Source of the DNA: Ichthyobacteriaceae bacterium
GTDB lineage: Bacteria; Bacteroidota; Bacteroidia; Flavobacteriales; JADGDT01
NCBI GenBank assembly: GCA_023145615.1
Contig: JAGLDK010000027.1
Span: 1-51,399, forward strand
Length of the DNA stretch: 51,399 bases
Direction: 5' to 3'
In this document: one piece after another, positions 8,402-17,282 of the stretch
How the letters are laid out: each line of letters starts with the position of its first letter
Numbering within the stretch: the first letter of the stretch is position 1
The notes under the pieces: model-generated
What the model was told of the DNA's origin: nothing
Databases searched by the model: none
Seen by the model: the letters and a program-made list of their open reading frames with translations, nothing else
Made by a program: the position numbers and the translations under genes

Positions 8402-8889
8402 CACTTACCTCTATTTTTTTAATAAAATTTTAATCTACGTACACAAAAGCATACACTTTATTAATTAAGGTTACACAATATTACTATACTACACAACATC
8501 AACTACATACATTAAGTATTACAGATTGTAATAATAAAAACAACCGTTCATAATATCATTAAAATTCATCTATAAAATAAATACAATCCTCAACTTAAAA
8601 TAAAACAAAGCAATATTTACCTAAATTACCTGCACTATAATACTTTTAAAACACACCTTAAAATATACATCACGCTCACCTTTTGTAAAATTAACATCAA
8701 AACTTTACTTATTGCAGAAAGAAACCTATATATCAAAAAAACATCAAACCACTGTAACACATTAAAAACAAACATTAATAGACACTTTAAATCAAGAAGT
8801 AAAAATATTCAGAACAGTAAATACTTATATAAATAAATTGAATTTTTAAAATAAAAACAAGTGTAACATTATCGTCATTCATTTTTTTG
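8402..8889. other. AT-rich intergenic stretch, no gene seen
   Basis: About 490 bp between divergent rpmB and panB, with stops in all frames at short intervals and no strong palindrome. Only the rpmB promoter at its left edge and a weak panB -7-like TACTTTCG (8890-8897) at its right edge are visible. Confidence 0.5.
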
Positions 8890-8922
8890 TACTTTCGGCG
8901 CAAATTATAACACTCATATACA

Positions 8923-9741
8923 ATGTCAATAGCACAAAGAGACCTGAAAAAAGTAACAACAAACACCATTCAGGAAATGAAAAGGAAGGGTGAAAAAATA
9001 TCAATGCTTACAGCATACGATTTCACCTTAGCAAAAATGGTTGATTCGGCTGGTATAGATGTTATATTAGTTGGAGATTCGGCTTCGAATGTAATGGCAG
9101 GTCATCAAACTACACTACCTATTACGTTAGACGAAATGATATATCACGCATCATCTGTAGTAAGAGCTGCCACAAGATCATTAGTAGTAGTAGATATGCC
9201 ATTTGGTACTTATCAAGGAAATTCGAAAGAAGCTTTAAGTTCTGCCATAAGAATAATGAAGGAATCAGGAGGGCATTCGGTAAAACTTGAAGGAGGAGAA
9301 GAAATATTAGAATCTGTAAAAAGAATTATATCTGCTGGAATTCCTGTAATGGGACATTTAGGATTAATTCCGCAATCGATTTACAAATTCGGGACTTTTA
9401 CAGTTAGAGCTAAAGAAGAAGAAGAGGCTGATCAATTAAGAAAAGATGCTAAACTTTTAGAAGCTGCGGGTTGCTTTGCTATTGTACTTGAAAAAATACC
9501 TGCAAAATTAGCCAAAGAAATTGCCGAATTAGTAAACATTCCTGTAATTGGAATTGGTGCTGGTGGCGATGTTGATGGACAAGTATTGGTATTACATGAT
9601 ATGCTAGGAATGACACATAAATTCAACCCAAGATTCTTAAGAAGATACTTGAACCTATACGAAGATATTACTGGCGCTATACATCAATATATTGACGATG
9701 TAAAGTCGTCGGATTTTCCGAATGAAAAAGAACAATACTAA
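8923..9741 (+). CDS. panB: 3-methyl-2-oxobutanoate hydroxymethyltransferase (ketopantoate hydroxymethyltransferase)
   Basis: A 272-aa enzyme of pantothenate/CoA biosynthesis that transfers a hydroxymethyl group from 5,10-methylene-tetrahydrofolate to 2-oxoisovalerate. The TIM-barrel motifs are complete. By alignment with E. coli PanB (D45, D84, K112, E114, E181), the metal ligands are D52 (VGDSAS), D91 (VDMPFG) and E123 (KLEGG), with K121 binding substrate and E190 as base (IVLEKIP). No panC or panD is adjacent, so the gene appears to be a single unit ending at the shared terminator with menA. Confidence 0.95.
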   Translation: MSIAQRDLKKVTTNTIQEMKRKGEKISMLTAYDFTLAKMVDSAGIDVILVGDSASNVMAGHQTTLPITLDEMIYHASSVVRAATRSLVVVDMPFGTYQGNSKEALSSAIRIMKESGGHSVKLEGGEEILESVKRIISAGIPVMGHLGLIPQSIYKFGTFTVRAKEEEEADQLRKDAKLLEAAGCFAIVLEKIPAKLAKEIAELVNIPVIGIGAGGDVDGQVLVLHDMLGMTHKFNPRFLRRYLNLYEDITGAIHQYIDDVKSSDFPNEKEQY

Positions 9742-9765
9742 CTGCAACTAAATAATTATTATTTC

Positions 9766-9839
9766 CTGACAAGTCTCGTATTTTATAGAATCGTTAGTAC
9801 CGTTACTATGGGTATTAACGATAACACTACACTTATCAG
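9766..9839 (+). repeat. Palindromic intergenic element, copy A
   Basis: A 74-nt element bounded by CTGACAA and TTATCAG, near-inverted ends. It has an inner stem CGTTAGTACC (9792-9801) against GGTATTAACG (9811-9820) with one mismatch. Its last 19 nt, from CACTAC to TTATCAGATAA, recur with one change at the end of copy B (26120-26202), and copy C lies at 13728-13765. It lies between the stop of panB and the panB/menA terminator. Confidence 0.65.
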
Positions 9840-9872
9840 ATAACTATTATTTTTAATAACTGTTAGTCATAT

Positions 9873-9916
9873 AATAAAAAAGACCATAAAGAAATTTCTT
9901 TATGGTCTTTTTTATT
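9873..9916. terminator. Bidirectional terminator between panB and menA
   Basis: A perfect 22-bp palindrome (9873-9894 against 9895-9916, core AAAAAAGACCATAAAGAAA) with T runs on both strands. It serves both converging genes and overlaps the menA stop codon. Confidence 0.92.
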
Positions 9917-10826
9917 ATATCGTTACACTCAAATACAACCCTATCCCAAACAAAAAAGCAAATAACAAAGTTGTTAACGCTAAAAATTTCAATTCTGGTT
10001 CTATATTCTTTGGAACCTCATTTTTAAATACTCTTTTTAAGTGCATTACTAAAGGAACTATCAGCACTAAAAATAAAAACTGAACCACCGAATTATAATT
10101 AATAAACATATAAACTACCGACATAAGCACGGCAGTTATAATTATAAAAACATGGTATTTTTTACCGTTTTCAACTCCTATTTTTACAACTAACGTATTT
10201 TTATTTGCTTTTTTATCAGTTATAAAATCTCTTAAATTATTAAGATTAAGTACTCCTGTACTTAATAATCCTATAGATATTGCAGGAAAAACAACTTCAA
10301 CATTAAATTCTTTAGCATAAAGAATATAAGTACCTACTACCGAAACTAATCCGAAAAACACAAATACAAACGCATCTCCCATTCCTGAATACCCATAAGC
10401 ACTTTTACCAACAGTATATTTAATAGCTGCAATTATTGCAGAAACACCAATAAATAAAAAAACAAGTAATTCTATTAAATACTCACTTCCAAAAGCTACC
10501 AACAACAGCAGAACACCACTAACAAACGACAAAACAGATAACACAACAACCCCAATCAACATTGATTTTGCAGATATAACTCCACTTTCTACAGCTCGTT
10601 GTGACCCTACCCTATCTACATCAGTTCCTTTAACCCCATCGCCATAATCATTTGCTAGGTTTGATAAAATCTGAAGAAAAAGAGTAGTAACTAAAGCCAA
10701 TAAAAATATAGTCCATTTAAAACTTCCTTCAACCAATGCTATAAAAGATGAGATAATAATTCCGGAAACCGATAACGGTAACGTTTTCATTCTGAAAGCC
10801 ATTATCCAAGCATTAAATACTTCCAT
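9915..10826 (-). CDS. menA: 1,4-dihydroxy-2-naphthoate polyprenyltransferase (MenA)
   Basis: A 303-aa integral membrane prenyltransferase of the UbiA family, predicted to attach the polyprenyl chain to DHNA in menaquinone synthesis. The first Asp-rich motif is NDYGDGVKGTD (59-69), and the second lies in NLRDFITDKKANKNT (about 196-210). About eight hydrophobic segments are visible. The RVGSQRAVESG stretch after motif 1 is typical of MenA rather than UbiA. No other men gene is adjacent. The product would make the quinone used by the Na+-NQR encoded nearby. The promoter at 10848-10877 gives a leader of about 15 nt. Confidence 0.92.
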   Translation of the reverse strand: MEVFNAWIMAFRMKTLPLSVSGIIISSFIALVEGSFKWTIFLLALVTTLFLQILSNLANDYGDGVKGTDVDRVGSQRAVESGVISAKSMLIGVVVLSVLSFVSGVLLLLVAFGSEYLIELLVFLFIGVSAIIAAIKYTVGKSAYGYSGMGDAFVFVFFGLVSVVGTYILYAKEFNVEVVFPAISIGLLSTGVLNLNNLRDFITDKKANKNTLVVKIGVENGKKYHVFIIITAVLMSVVYMFINYNSVVQFLFLVLIVPLVMHLKRVFKNEVPKNIEPELKFLALTTLLFAFLFGIGLYLSVTI

Positions 10827-10847
10827 AAATAATAATTTATTTTAATG

Positions 10848-10877
10848 CAAAAGTAATAGATACTTTTACTTTAACAA
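10848..10877 (-). promoter_or_regulatory. Bacteroidota-type promoter for menA
   Basis: On the minus strand TTG (10875-10877), exactly 19 nt, TACTTTTG (10848-10855). Confidence 0.72.
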
Positions 10878-11393
10878 GAAACTACACAAACAAGTAATTA
10901 AAAATAAACAGCCATTACACACAAACAACAAACACCGGCTAAGTTACTTGAAATTCATAAATAACATTTTTAAAACAAAGAGGATACATCACCGTACAAC
11001 TTAACAAAACAAGATTATATATTTCATGAAAAACTAACAAATAATCATCCTATTTAAAGTTACAATAGTTACACTTTATACATAAAGTTTTAACATAAAA
11101 ATATACGTTAATTTTTTAAAAATAATGTATATTTGACCTTGAAGATTTTATTAAACCAAAACAAATTTACCTGACAAGTAGCGTAAATACCTTACAAGTA
11201 ACTATAAGAGTATAACTTAGCATAGTTACCACGGCATTAAACGAAAAAATTAATTCTAATTGATTATAAACAGATAATTAATATATTGCGATTCTAAAAT
11301 ACCCTGTATTTACACTAGGTGTTTATACCATATGGATGATGAATAATTAACCTATGGAAAAAACTAATCTTAATAGACAAAATTTACAAACTC
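10878..11393 (+). other. Long intergenic region and probable gldJ leader
   Basis: About 515 bp without an ORF. A -7 element TATATTTG lies at 11128-11135 on the plus strand without a clear -33 box; if used, the gldJ leader is about 250 nt. That leader holds CCTGACAAG at 11170-11178, a TAACT/AGTTA inverted pair (about 11213-11228) and an imperfect palindrome ACACTAGGTGTTTATAC (11312-11328) that recurs just after the gldJ stop. Confidence 0.45.
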
Positions 11394-13118
11394 ATGAAAT
11401 TATTGAACAGACTTAAACTACGTAACATTGCGTTACTTACCTTAACTGTATCAATGCTTTTTGCTTGTGGAGGTGGAGGAGGAAGCAACCAATCATCTAC
11501 AACAGGCTGGAACATTAACGATTCGGAAAATGGTGGTTTTTACGCTAACACAGATTACTACGAGCAAGAAACTGGTCCTGGATTAGTTTACGTAGAAGGT
11601 GGTGCATTTACTATGGGACGTGTACAGGATGACTTTATGCACGATTGGAACAACACTCCAACTAAACAGCACGTAAGATCATTTTTTATTGATGAAACTG
11701 AGGTAACAAACATTAGTTATAAAGAATATTTATACTGGTTAAAAAGAGTTTTCCCTACAACTGAAGAAAACTACAAATACATATATTCATCGGCACTACC
11801 TGACACTTTAGTTTGGAGAAACAGACTTGGTGCAAATGAAGTTTATGTTGATAACTACTTAAGACACCCTGCTTACAACCAATACCCTGTTGTTGGTGTA
11901 AATTGGATTCAAGCATCTAAATTTTGTGTTTGGAGAACAGATCGTGTAAACGAAAGAATACTTATTGATAAAGGAATTCTTAATCAAAACAATGGTGTTG
12001 CCGATGCAGGTGAAAATGGTGGAACTGAAACTATTACTAAAGGCGAAAATTACTTTAGTACTAACACTTACTTAGAAAATCCTGAAAAAGTATTCGGAGG
12101 TAATCAAGGTGCTTACAAAGAAGGTCTTCCTGACTTCTCATCAAAAACAGACAAAGGAGATACAGAAGGTAGCTTTGTTGGTAGACATGCAAACAGAGAA
12201 GATGGATTATTAATGCCAAAATATCGTTTACCATCAGAATCGGAGTGGGAATATGCAGCACTTGCTTTAGTAGGTAATAGAGAATACAACTCAATAAAAG
12301 GGCGTAAAAAATTCCCTTGGAATGGTAAATCTGCAAAATCAGACAGAAGAAGAACTAAAGGTGACTTACTAGCCAACTTTAAAATGGGTAGAGGAGATTA
12401 TCAAGGTATTGCAGGATGGTCGAGTGATGGTGCAGACATTACTAACCAAGTAAAATCATACCCTCCTAACGACTTTGGTATTTACGATATGGCAGGTAAT
12501 GTTGCCGAATGGGTAGCCGATGTTTACCGACCTATGATTGATGATGATGCTAATGATTTTAGCTACTTTAGAGGTAATGTTTTCGACAAAAAAGAACTTG
12601 ACGAAAACGGAGAAACAATACTTGTAACATCAGATAATATAGCTTATGATACACTTAGCGATGGTGCATTAGTTCCACGCAGACTTCCTGGTGAAATTTC
12701 AAGAGTTACTGTTAATAGCAATGACACTTACATGAGAAACAACTATGATCAGGCTGATAACATCAACTACGAAGACGGTGATTTTAAATCAAGTATTCAA
12801 GGAGGTGTTGAAGGATCGAAGGAGAAAAAAGAAAAAAGTGGCAGATACATGTACAACGCTCCTTTAAACAATACTAAGCTTGATGAAAAAGGTAATTTAA
12901 TTAAGCAGTATGATAAGTCTGACAAAAGAACTTCTCTTATAAACGATAAAGTAAGAGTTTATAAAGGTGGATCATGGGCAGATAGAGTTTATTGGTTAGA
13001 TCCAGCTCAAAGAAGATTTTTACAACAAGATGTTGCTACAAACTTTATTGGATTTAGATGTGCAATGGATAAAGTTGGACATAAAATAAACGCTAATAAA
13101 ACTCCTTATCACAAATAA
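11394..13118 (+). CDS. gldJ: Gliding motility / type IX secretion lipoprotein GldJ
   Basis: A 574-aa outer-membrane lipoprotein. A signal peptide ends in the lipobox LFAC, with C25 followed by five Gly. The rest is a formylglycine-generating-enzyme-like (SUMF1) fold with GPGLVYVEGGAFTMGR (60-75), DETEVTNISYKEYL, PVVGVNWIQASKFCVWR, YRLPSESEWEYAA, DMAGNVAEWVADV and the C-terminal GGSW...GFRCAMD. The GxTTGW start and WNNTP/YLYWLKRVFP segments match GldJ rather than GldK. GldJ is needed for gliding and stabilises GldK in the T9SS; no catalytic role is known. It stands alone, 1.3 kb from the T9SS plug gene, and ends at a strong terminator. Confidence 0.92.
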   Translation: MKLLNRLKLRNIALLTLTVSMLFACGGGGGSNQSSTTGWNINDSENGGFYANTDYYEQETGPGLVYVEGGAFTMGRVQDDFMHDWNNTPTKQHVRSFFIDETEVTNISYKEYLYWLKRVFPTTEENYKYIYSSALPDTLVWRNRLGANEVYVDNYLRHPAYNQYPVVGVNWIQASKFCVWRTDRVNERILIDKGILNQNNGVADAGENGGTETITKGENYFSTNTYLENPEKVFGGNQGAYKEGLPDFSSKTDKGDTEGSFVGRHANREDGLLMPKYRLPSESEWEYAALALVGNREYNSIKGRKKFPWNGKSAKSDRRRTKGDLLANFKMGRGDYQGIAGWSSDGADITNQVKSYPPNDFGIYDMAGNVAEWVADVYRPMIDDDANDFSYFRGNVFDKKELDENGETILVTSDNIAYDTLSDGALVPRRLPGEISRVTVNSNDTYMRNNYDQADNINYEDGDFKSSIQGGVEGSKEKKEKSGRYMYNAPLNNTKLDEKGNLIKQYDKSDKRTSLINDKVRVYKGGSWADRVYWLDPAQRRFLQQDVATNFIGFRCAMDKVGHKINANKTPYHK

Positions 13119-13140
13119 GAAAAAACACTAGTGTTTATAC

Positions 13141-13195
13141 AAAAAAACCTCCCAAACTATATTGTAACTAATATAGTTTGGGAGGTTTTTTATTT
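13141..13195 (+). terminator. Terminator after gldJ
   Basis: A perfect 20-bp stem (13144-13163 with 13170-13189, core CCTCCCAAACTATATT), a 6-nt loop, and a T-rich tail. Confidence 0.93.
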
Positions 13196-13277
13196 TTATG
13201 ATATCATATTCAACTAATAGATAAGCTAAAAAAAAACAGGTTATTAGTAAATGACATCTATTTTTTTAGTTATTAAC

Positions 13278-13310
13278 CCTGACCTTACGTAGTATAAATA
13301 CCTTGTCAGG
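13278..13310. repeat. Inverted CCTGAC/GTCAGG pair
   Basis: CCTGAC (13278-13283) and GTCAGG (13305-13310) enclose 21 nt including TATAAATACC. On the minus strand it begins CCTGACAAG, the same nonamer found at 9765 and 11170 on the plus strand. Probably a degenerate member of the CTGACAA element family, or a weak hairpin. Confidence 0.4.
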
Positions 13311-13412
13311 TATTATAAAATTAAAATTGCCATGTTTTAACATTTACTTTTAAAGAAATTAATTCTTGCATAGCACTTCTTTAATGGCATAAATTATATT
13401 TTTTAAGGCAAA

Positions 13413-13571
13413 ATGTTTTTTTACTTGATTTTAATACTTTTAAGTTTGATAGATGTAATAGATGAGGCAAATAAGTGTATTCATTGTGCTATGTGGTTTT
13501 TCTTCGATAAAGTCATCTATTATAAAAACCGAATTACTGGTCTCAAATTATATGACTACCAGTTTTATTAA
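13413..13571 (+). CDS. Possible small membrane protein, 52 codons
   Basis: ATG at 13413 opens 52 codons with a hydrophobic N-terminus (MFFYLILILLSLIDVI), a CIHC pair at 22-25 and a charged tail. Nothing recognisable matches it. In DNA this AT-rich an ORF of this length can easily arise by chance, and no promoter or ribosome binding site supports it. Listed only because it is the longest frame in a gene-poor stretch. Confidence 0.15.
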   Translation: MFFYLILILLSLIDVIDEANKCIHCAMWFFFDKVIYYKNRITGLKLYDYQFY

Positions 13572-13723
13572 TATCCAATAATTTTCATGTGTAAGTTAAT
13601 CTTGTAATAGAAAACGAGTAATTTGATTATGACTATATTTTATGTTACTAATGAAAAACACGGCATTAGGTAGGCTGAATATAAATCTAATAGAAGATAT
13701 TATTTATAACTAAATATTTTGGA

Positions 13724-13786
13724 TTCTCTGACAAATATCGTGATTCGATAATAACAATTTATCAGATCACGGCATTTGTTAGAGAA
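13724..13786. repeat. Large palindrome with CTGACAA/TTATCAG element, copy C
   Basis: Two 21-nt arms (13724-13744 and 13766-13786) are inverted copies with three mismatches and a 21-nt loop. The left arm and loop contain CTGACAA (13728-13734) and TTATCAG (13759-13765), the same bounding motifs as copies A and B, only 38 nt apart here. There is no T run, so it is not an ordinary terminator. Confidence 0.65.
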
Positions 13787-13888
13787 CCATATTTTGTTAT
13801 GCTAAACAAGTTTAAAGCAACTGATTAATCTAATCTGTATGAAATAAATTAGGACAATAAAAATAAATCAATTGCATAAGATAAGTTA

Positions 13889-14275
13889 TTAATTCAAATT
13901 ATATGTTGAAGTAATTAATGTAGTATTCAAGTCTATTACACTAGGTACTTCTGCACTACGTGTTAATGTACTTAAATGCAGCTTGCATTTTGCAAAAGCT
14001 GTTTCTGCTGCAAGTTGTAAGCCAACTTTCAAGGTATACGTTTTGCCAGGATCAATTTGGATATTTTTCGGACTCGTAGATACAGATTCATTATCTGAAT
14101 TATCTAGGTATAAAATGTTAAACTCCCCTTTTTTTAGTATTATAGCTTGCTCTAAATGGTTGTAAATTTTTATTGATGCCATAAATATATAATTCGACTT
14201 TCCATCTAAATGATGCATGCCGAGGAAGCTTGACCGTTCTTCTACCGTTAACATTTCTCGTGTAATCATGGCCAT
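13889..14275 (-). CDS. Unrecognised 128-aa protein, possibly LEA-2/WHy-like beta fold
   Basis: A 128-aa protein with no signal peptide or membrane segment. The middle alternates beta strands: ASIKIYNHLEQAIILKKGEF, NIQIDPGKTYTLKVGLQL, CKLHLSTL. The 'motion of strand - linker - KKGEF - (DPGKTYTLKV)' pattern resembles LEA type 2/WHy domains, but the resemblance is weak and I give no function. It may start at M1 or M3. It is isolated, transcribed toward a gene-poor region, and its central codons (GCAGC, CTTGC, GCAAG) look less AT-rich than its neighbours, so it may be a recent arrival. Confidence 0.6.
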   Translation of the reverse strand: MAMITREMLTVEERSSFLGMHHLDGKSNYIFMASIKIYNHLEQAIILKKGEFNILYLDNSDNESVSTSPKNIQIDPGKTYTLKVGLQLAAETAFAKCKLHLSTLTRSAEVPSVIDLNTTLITSTYNLN

Positions 14276-14404
14276 ACTATTTATAAACTGTGATTGTGTG
14301 ATTATTTATATTACTAAAGTACTTACACCAAAACAGTTATTATAATATAATAGAGCAACTACAATAATCAACATCTAAACAACTACAAATAAGACATATA
14401 CATC

Positions 14405-15676
14405 TTAATTGCCAATAAAATTACTTTTAATTTTATACAAACCAACTACTCTATAATACCTACTATTCATGCTTTTGTGATACACAATTACAGTATATTC
14501 ATTTTCTGTACGATAGTAAGATCCTGAAATAATATTGTGTTTTATTCTACCATGATCGGCAATTACAAATTTATAATCGTAATAACCCTGTTTAAGTAAA
14601 ATTTCGGCTTTGTAATTATTAGTTTTAAAATCATAAACCATTTTATTACTTGCTTCAAGTTTCCAATCGTTAAATGCGCCATAAACATAAATGTTGCCTA
14701 CATCTAACTTTTTATAATTTAATGCAAAATGCACTTTAGTATAATCAGCCTCAATATCAGAATTAGCACCATCAATATTTCTAATTACGTAACCTCCATT
14801 AAAATCGGGTTGATTGGTAAATTCCATATTTTGTCTCGATCCATTTGCATACAAATAAGTATTATAAATATCTCCTAAATAAATCCTATCGGTATAAAGC
14901 CCGGCTACTCTAACACTTTTTGTATCGAAATGATAATAGAAATTACCTGCTTCTAAACTAACTTCATCAACATCGGTGTAAATAAAATTATTACCACTTA
15001 TATATTGATATTTTACATCTAGTAAAGAATTATTCCAATTGTTATTTTGAAGAATATGCACTTTTAATTCCTCTTTAGGATTCGAAATTTTCAACTTATT
15101 ATAATTTATTGATAAATTAACTTGCTGTTCGGTTTCTCTTCTAATAACTACCGACGAACGTTTAACATCAACCCCTATTACAACTTCATCTTCATAAATA
15201 ATTAATTTCCTTGTAAAAACAATATTATCTACGTTATCATCATAAACTTTCAGTAAAAAATTACCCGATATAAGTACTTTCATATCATCATTAGGAAATT
15301 GAAATGAATAATGTGTGAATTTTTTTAGAGTATTAAACGAGTATTCATAATCATTAATTTCTCCTTCGTTATAACCTTCAATAAAATCATTTTCTATAAT
15401 ATTTGTTGTATTCCAAAAAGCATCGCAATGCTCTATTTTATAATAATAATCCTTTAAATCGTTATCTAAATCATCGAAAGAAATATTAAAACTACCACCA
15501 AGTTTTATATAAGGATGAATTGAGTTTGTTTCAACATCAATAATGTTTACAGATTTAATATTACTATTATCAATTACATTAATTTGCCTGTTAATTTGTG
15601 CATATATATCAATATTTACAAACTGAATTAGTATAAACAGATATATATGAATAGGTGTATAAGTGACTTTTAACAT
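14405..15676 (-). CDS. Type IX secretion system plug protein (DUF5103)
   Basis: A 423-aa secreted protein with an N-terminal hydrophobic signal ending near IYAQ (about 26). The sequence fits DUF5103: an N-terminal region with IHPYIKLGGSFNISFDDLD and IEHCDAFWN, FTHYSFQFPNDD (PN-D motif), and a C-terminal beta region with VYGAFNDWKL and KQGYYDYKFV resembling a glycogen-binding/E-set fold. DUF5103 proteins plug the periplasmic side of the SprA translocon in the T9SS. The gene is divergent from nqrA with 182 bp between start codons, a linkage I recall from other Bacteroidota. Together with gldJ and the T9SS-sorted protein at 28.6-33.5 kb it shows the host has a T9SS. Confidence 0.85.
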   Translation of the reverse strand: MLKVTYTPIHIYLFILIQFVNIDIYAQINRQINVIDNSNIKSVNIIDVETNSIHPYIKLGGSFNISFDDLDNDLKDYYYKIEHCDAFWNTTNIIENDFIEGYNEGEINDYEYSFNTLKKFTHYSFQFPNDDMKVLISGNFLLKVYDDNVDNIVFTRKLIIYEDEVVIGVDVKRSSVVIRRETEQQVNLSINYNKLKISNPKEELKVHILQNNNWNNSLLDVKYQYISGNNFIYTDVDEVSLEAGNFYYHFDTKSVRVAGLYTDRIYLGDIYNTYLYANGSRQNMEFTNQPDFNGGYVIRNIDGANSDIEADYTKVHFALNYKKLDVGNIYVYGAFNDWKLEASNKMVYDFKTNNYKAEILLKQGYYDYKFVIADHGRIKHNIISGSYYRTENEYTVIVYHKSMNSRYYRVVGLYKIKSNFIGN

Positions 15677-15806
15677 GTTATTTTAATGTTTTAAATAGCT
15701 TTTTAAGTGATGAACGAATGAAATAATAAATAAACGCACTGTTTTTAAGTGTTTTACTAAAAATATAATTAATTGCTTTTTTCTATTAATGATGTTTCAA
15801 ATTTGC

Positions 15807-15814
15807 TATTTTTG
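15807..15814 (+). promoter_or_regulatory. Candidate -7 element for the nqr operon
   Basis: TATTTTTG, a full match to TAnnTTTG, 45 nt ahead of the nqrA start. The expected TTTG at -33 is not clear at 19 nt upstream, so the call rests on the -7 element and position. Confidence 0.45.
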
Positions 15815-15858
15815 AAAACATATCAAATATAGTATAATAACTAATCTCTTATATAAAT

Positions 15859-17196
15859 ATGTCAAAAGACATTCGTATAAAGAGAGGTGTGAACATTAAG
15901 CTTGTTGGACAAGCCGAAATGATGTTCGCCGACGTTGCTAAGTCTAAAATTTATTCTCTTAGTCCTGATAACTTTCATGGTATTACACCAAAGTTAGCTG
16001 TTAGAGCAGGAGATAAAGTTAAGGCAGGCGACACTCTTTTTTACTCAAAGCATAACGATAAAATTAAATTTACATCACCCGTAAGCGGAGAAGTATCGGA
16101 AATTGTACGAGGTGCTAAACGTAAAATTTTGGAGGTAAAAGTTTTGGCAGATGCCGACACTACTTATAAGGAGTTCGACACAAAAATGTCTTCGAAAGAA
16201 GAAGTGATTGAAACTTTAACTGAAAGTGGTGCTTGGGTATTTGTAAAACAACGTCCGTATGATGTAATTGCTAATCCATCGGACAAGCCTAAGGCAATAT
16301 TTATTTCAGCTTACAATAGCGCACCTCTTGCTGCTAATCTTGACTTTGCATTGCAGGGAAAAGAAGAATCTCTACAAAAAGGAATCGATGTTTTATCGAA
16401 ACTAACACGTGGTAAAATTCACCTTTCGGTTGATGGAAGTAATCCGTCAAAAGTATTTTCTAATATTACCGGAGTTGAAAAACATAACGTAACAGGTCCT
16501 CATCCTGCAGGAAATGTTGGAGTACAAATTCATCATATTGATCCGGTTAATAAAGGAGAAAGAGTATGGGTTGTTGCACCACAAGATCTTGCAATTATTG
16601 GAGATTTATTTATTACTGGAAAGTTTAATGCCGAAAGAGTTGTTGCAATTACAGGTTCGGAGGTTTCTAAACCACAGTATGTAAAAACTATTGCAGGATC
16701 GAGTATTGATGTACTTTTAAAAGGCAATTTAAAAGAAGGCGATAAACGTATAATTAGTGGTAATGCTTTAACAGGAACTAAAATTACTGATAAAGGATAC
16801 CTTGGTTTTTACGACAATCAAATTACTGTACTTCCCGAAGGTAAAACTCACCGTTTCTTTGGTTGGGTGCCTTGGTTATACAATAATATTTTTTCTATTG
16901 CAGGTAGTTCTTTTGCATCGAAAGATAAAGAATACGCTTTAAACACAAACAAAAACGGAGAAGTTAGAGGTTTTGTGGTTACCGGAGAAATGGAAAAAGT
17001 TTTCCCTTTTGATATTTACCCAATGTACTTAGTTAAGTCTATTATGTACAATGATATTGGAGAAATGGAAATGCAAGGAATTTACGAAGTAGCTCCAGAA
17101 GATTTTGCTTTAGCAGAAGTTATTAATACATCTAAAATCGACATTCAGAAAATTGTAAGAGATGGTTTGGATGTTATGATTGAAGAAGTTGGATAA
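15859..17196 (+). CDS. nqrA: Na+-translocating NADH:quinone reductase subunit A
   Basis: A 445-aa cytoplasmic-side subunit of Na+-NQR, implicated in quinone binding and complex assembly. The N-terminus MSKDIRIKRGVNIKLVGQAE and the barrel-sandwich region HGITPKLAVRAGDKVKAGDTLF are diagnostic, as is TGPHPAGNVGVQIHHIDPV in the middle. The length is normal. It is the first gene of nqrABCDEF, with 86 nt before nqrB. Confidence 0.97.
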   Translation: MSKDIRIKRGVNIKLVGQAEMMFADVAKSKIYSLSPDNFHGITPKLAVRAGDKVKAGDTLFYSKHNDKIKFTSPVSGEVSEIVRGAKRKILEVKVLADADTTYKEFDTKMSSKEEVIETLTESGAWVFVKQRPYDVIANPSDKPKAIFISAYNSAPLAANLDFALQGKEESLQKGIDVLSKLTRGKIHLSVDGSNPSKVFSNITGVEKHNVTGPHPAGNVGVQIHHIDPVNKGERVWVVAPQDLAIIGDLFITGKFNAERVVAITGSEVSKPQYVKTIAGSSIDVLLKGNLKEGDKRIISGNALTGTKITDKGYLGFYDNQITVLPEGKTHRFFGWVPWLYNNIFSIAGSSFASKDKEYALNTNKNGEVRGFVVTGEMEKVFPFDIYPMYLVKSIMYNDIGEMEMQGIYEVAPEDFALAEVINTSKIDIQKIVRDGLDVMIEEVG

Positions 17197-17282
17197 ATAG
17201 TTATTTGTAATTACTAACAGTAATATAAGAATTAACAAAATATTATTTTTCTGAGAGTAATTAAAACTAAAAAATAAAACAA

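Larger units (their letters stand above)
13311..13888. other. Gene-poor stretch between gldJ and the 128-aa protein
   Basis: About 580 bp with no convincing gene. It contains a 52-codon ORF (13413-13571) listed separately at low confidence and the large palindrome at 13724-13786. CACGGCATT occurs at about 13652-13672 and again in the palindrome's right arm. No transposase remnant was recognised on either strand. Confidence 0.5.

Noticed and set aside
11394-13118. gldJ as a transposon cargo because of inverted CCTGACAAG/CTTGTCAGG flanks
   Set aside because: gldJ is a core T9SS gene, no transposase is present, and the flanks are only 9 nt.
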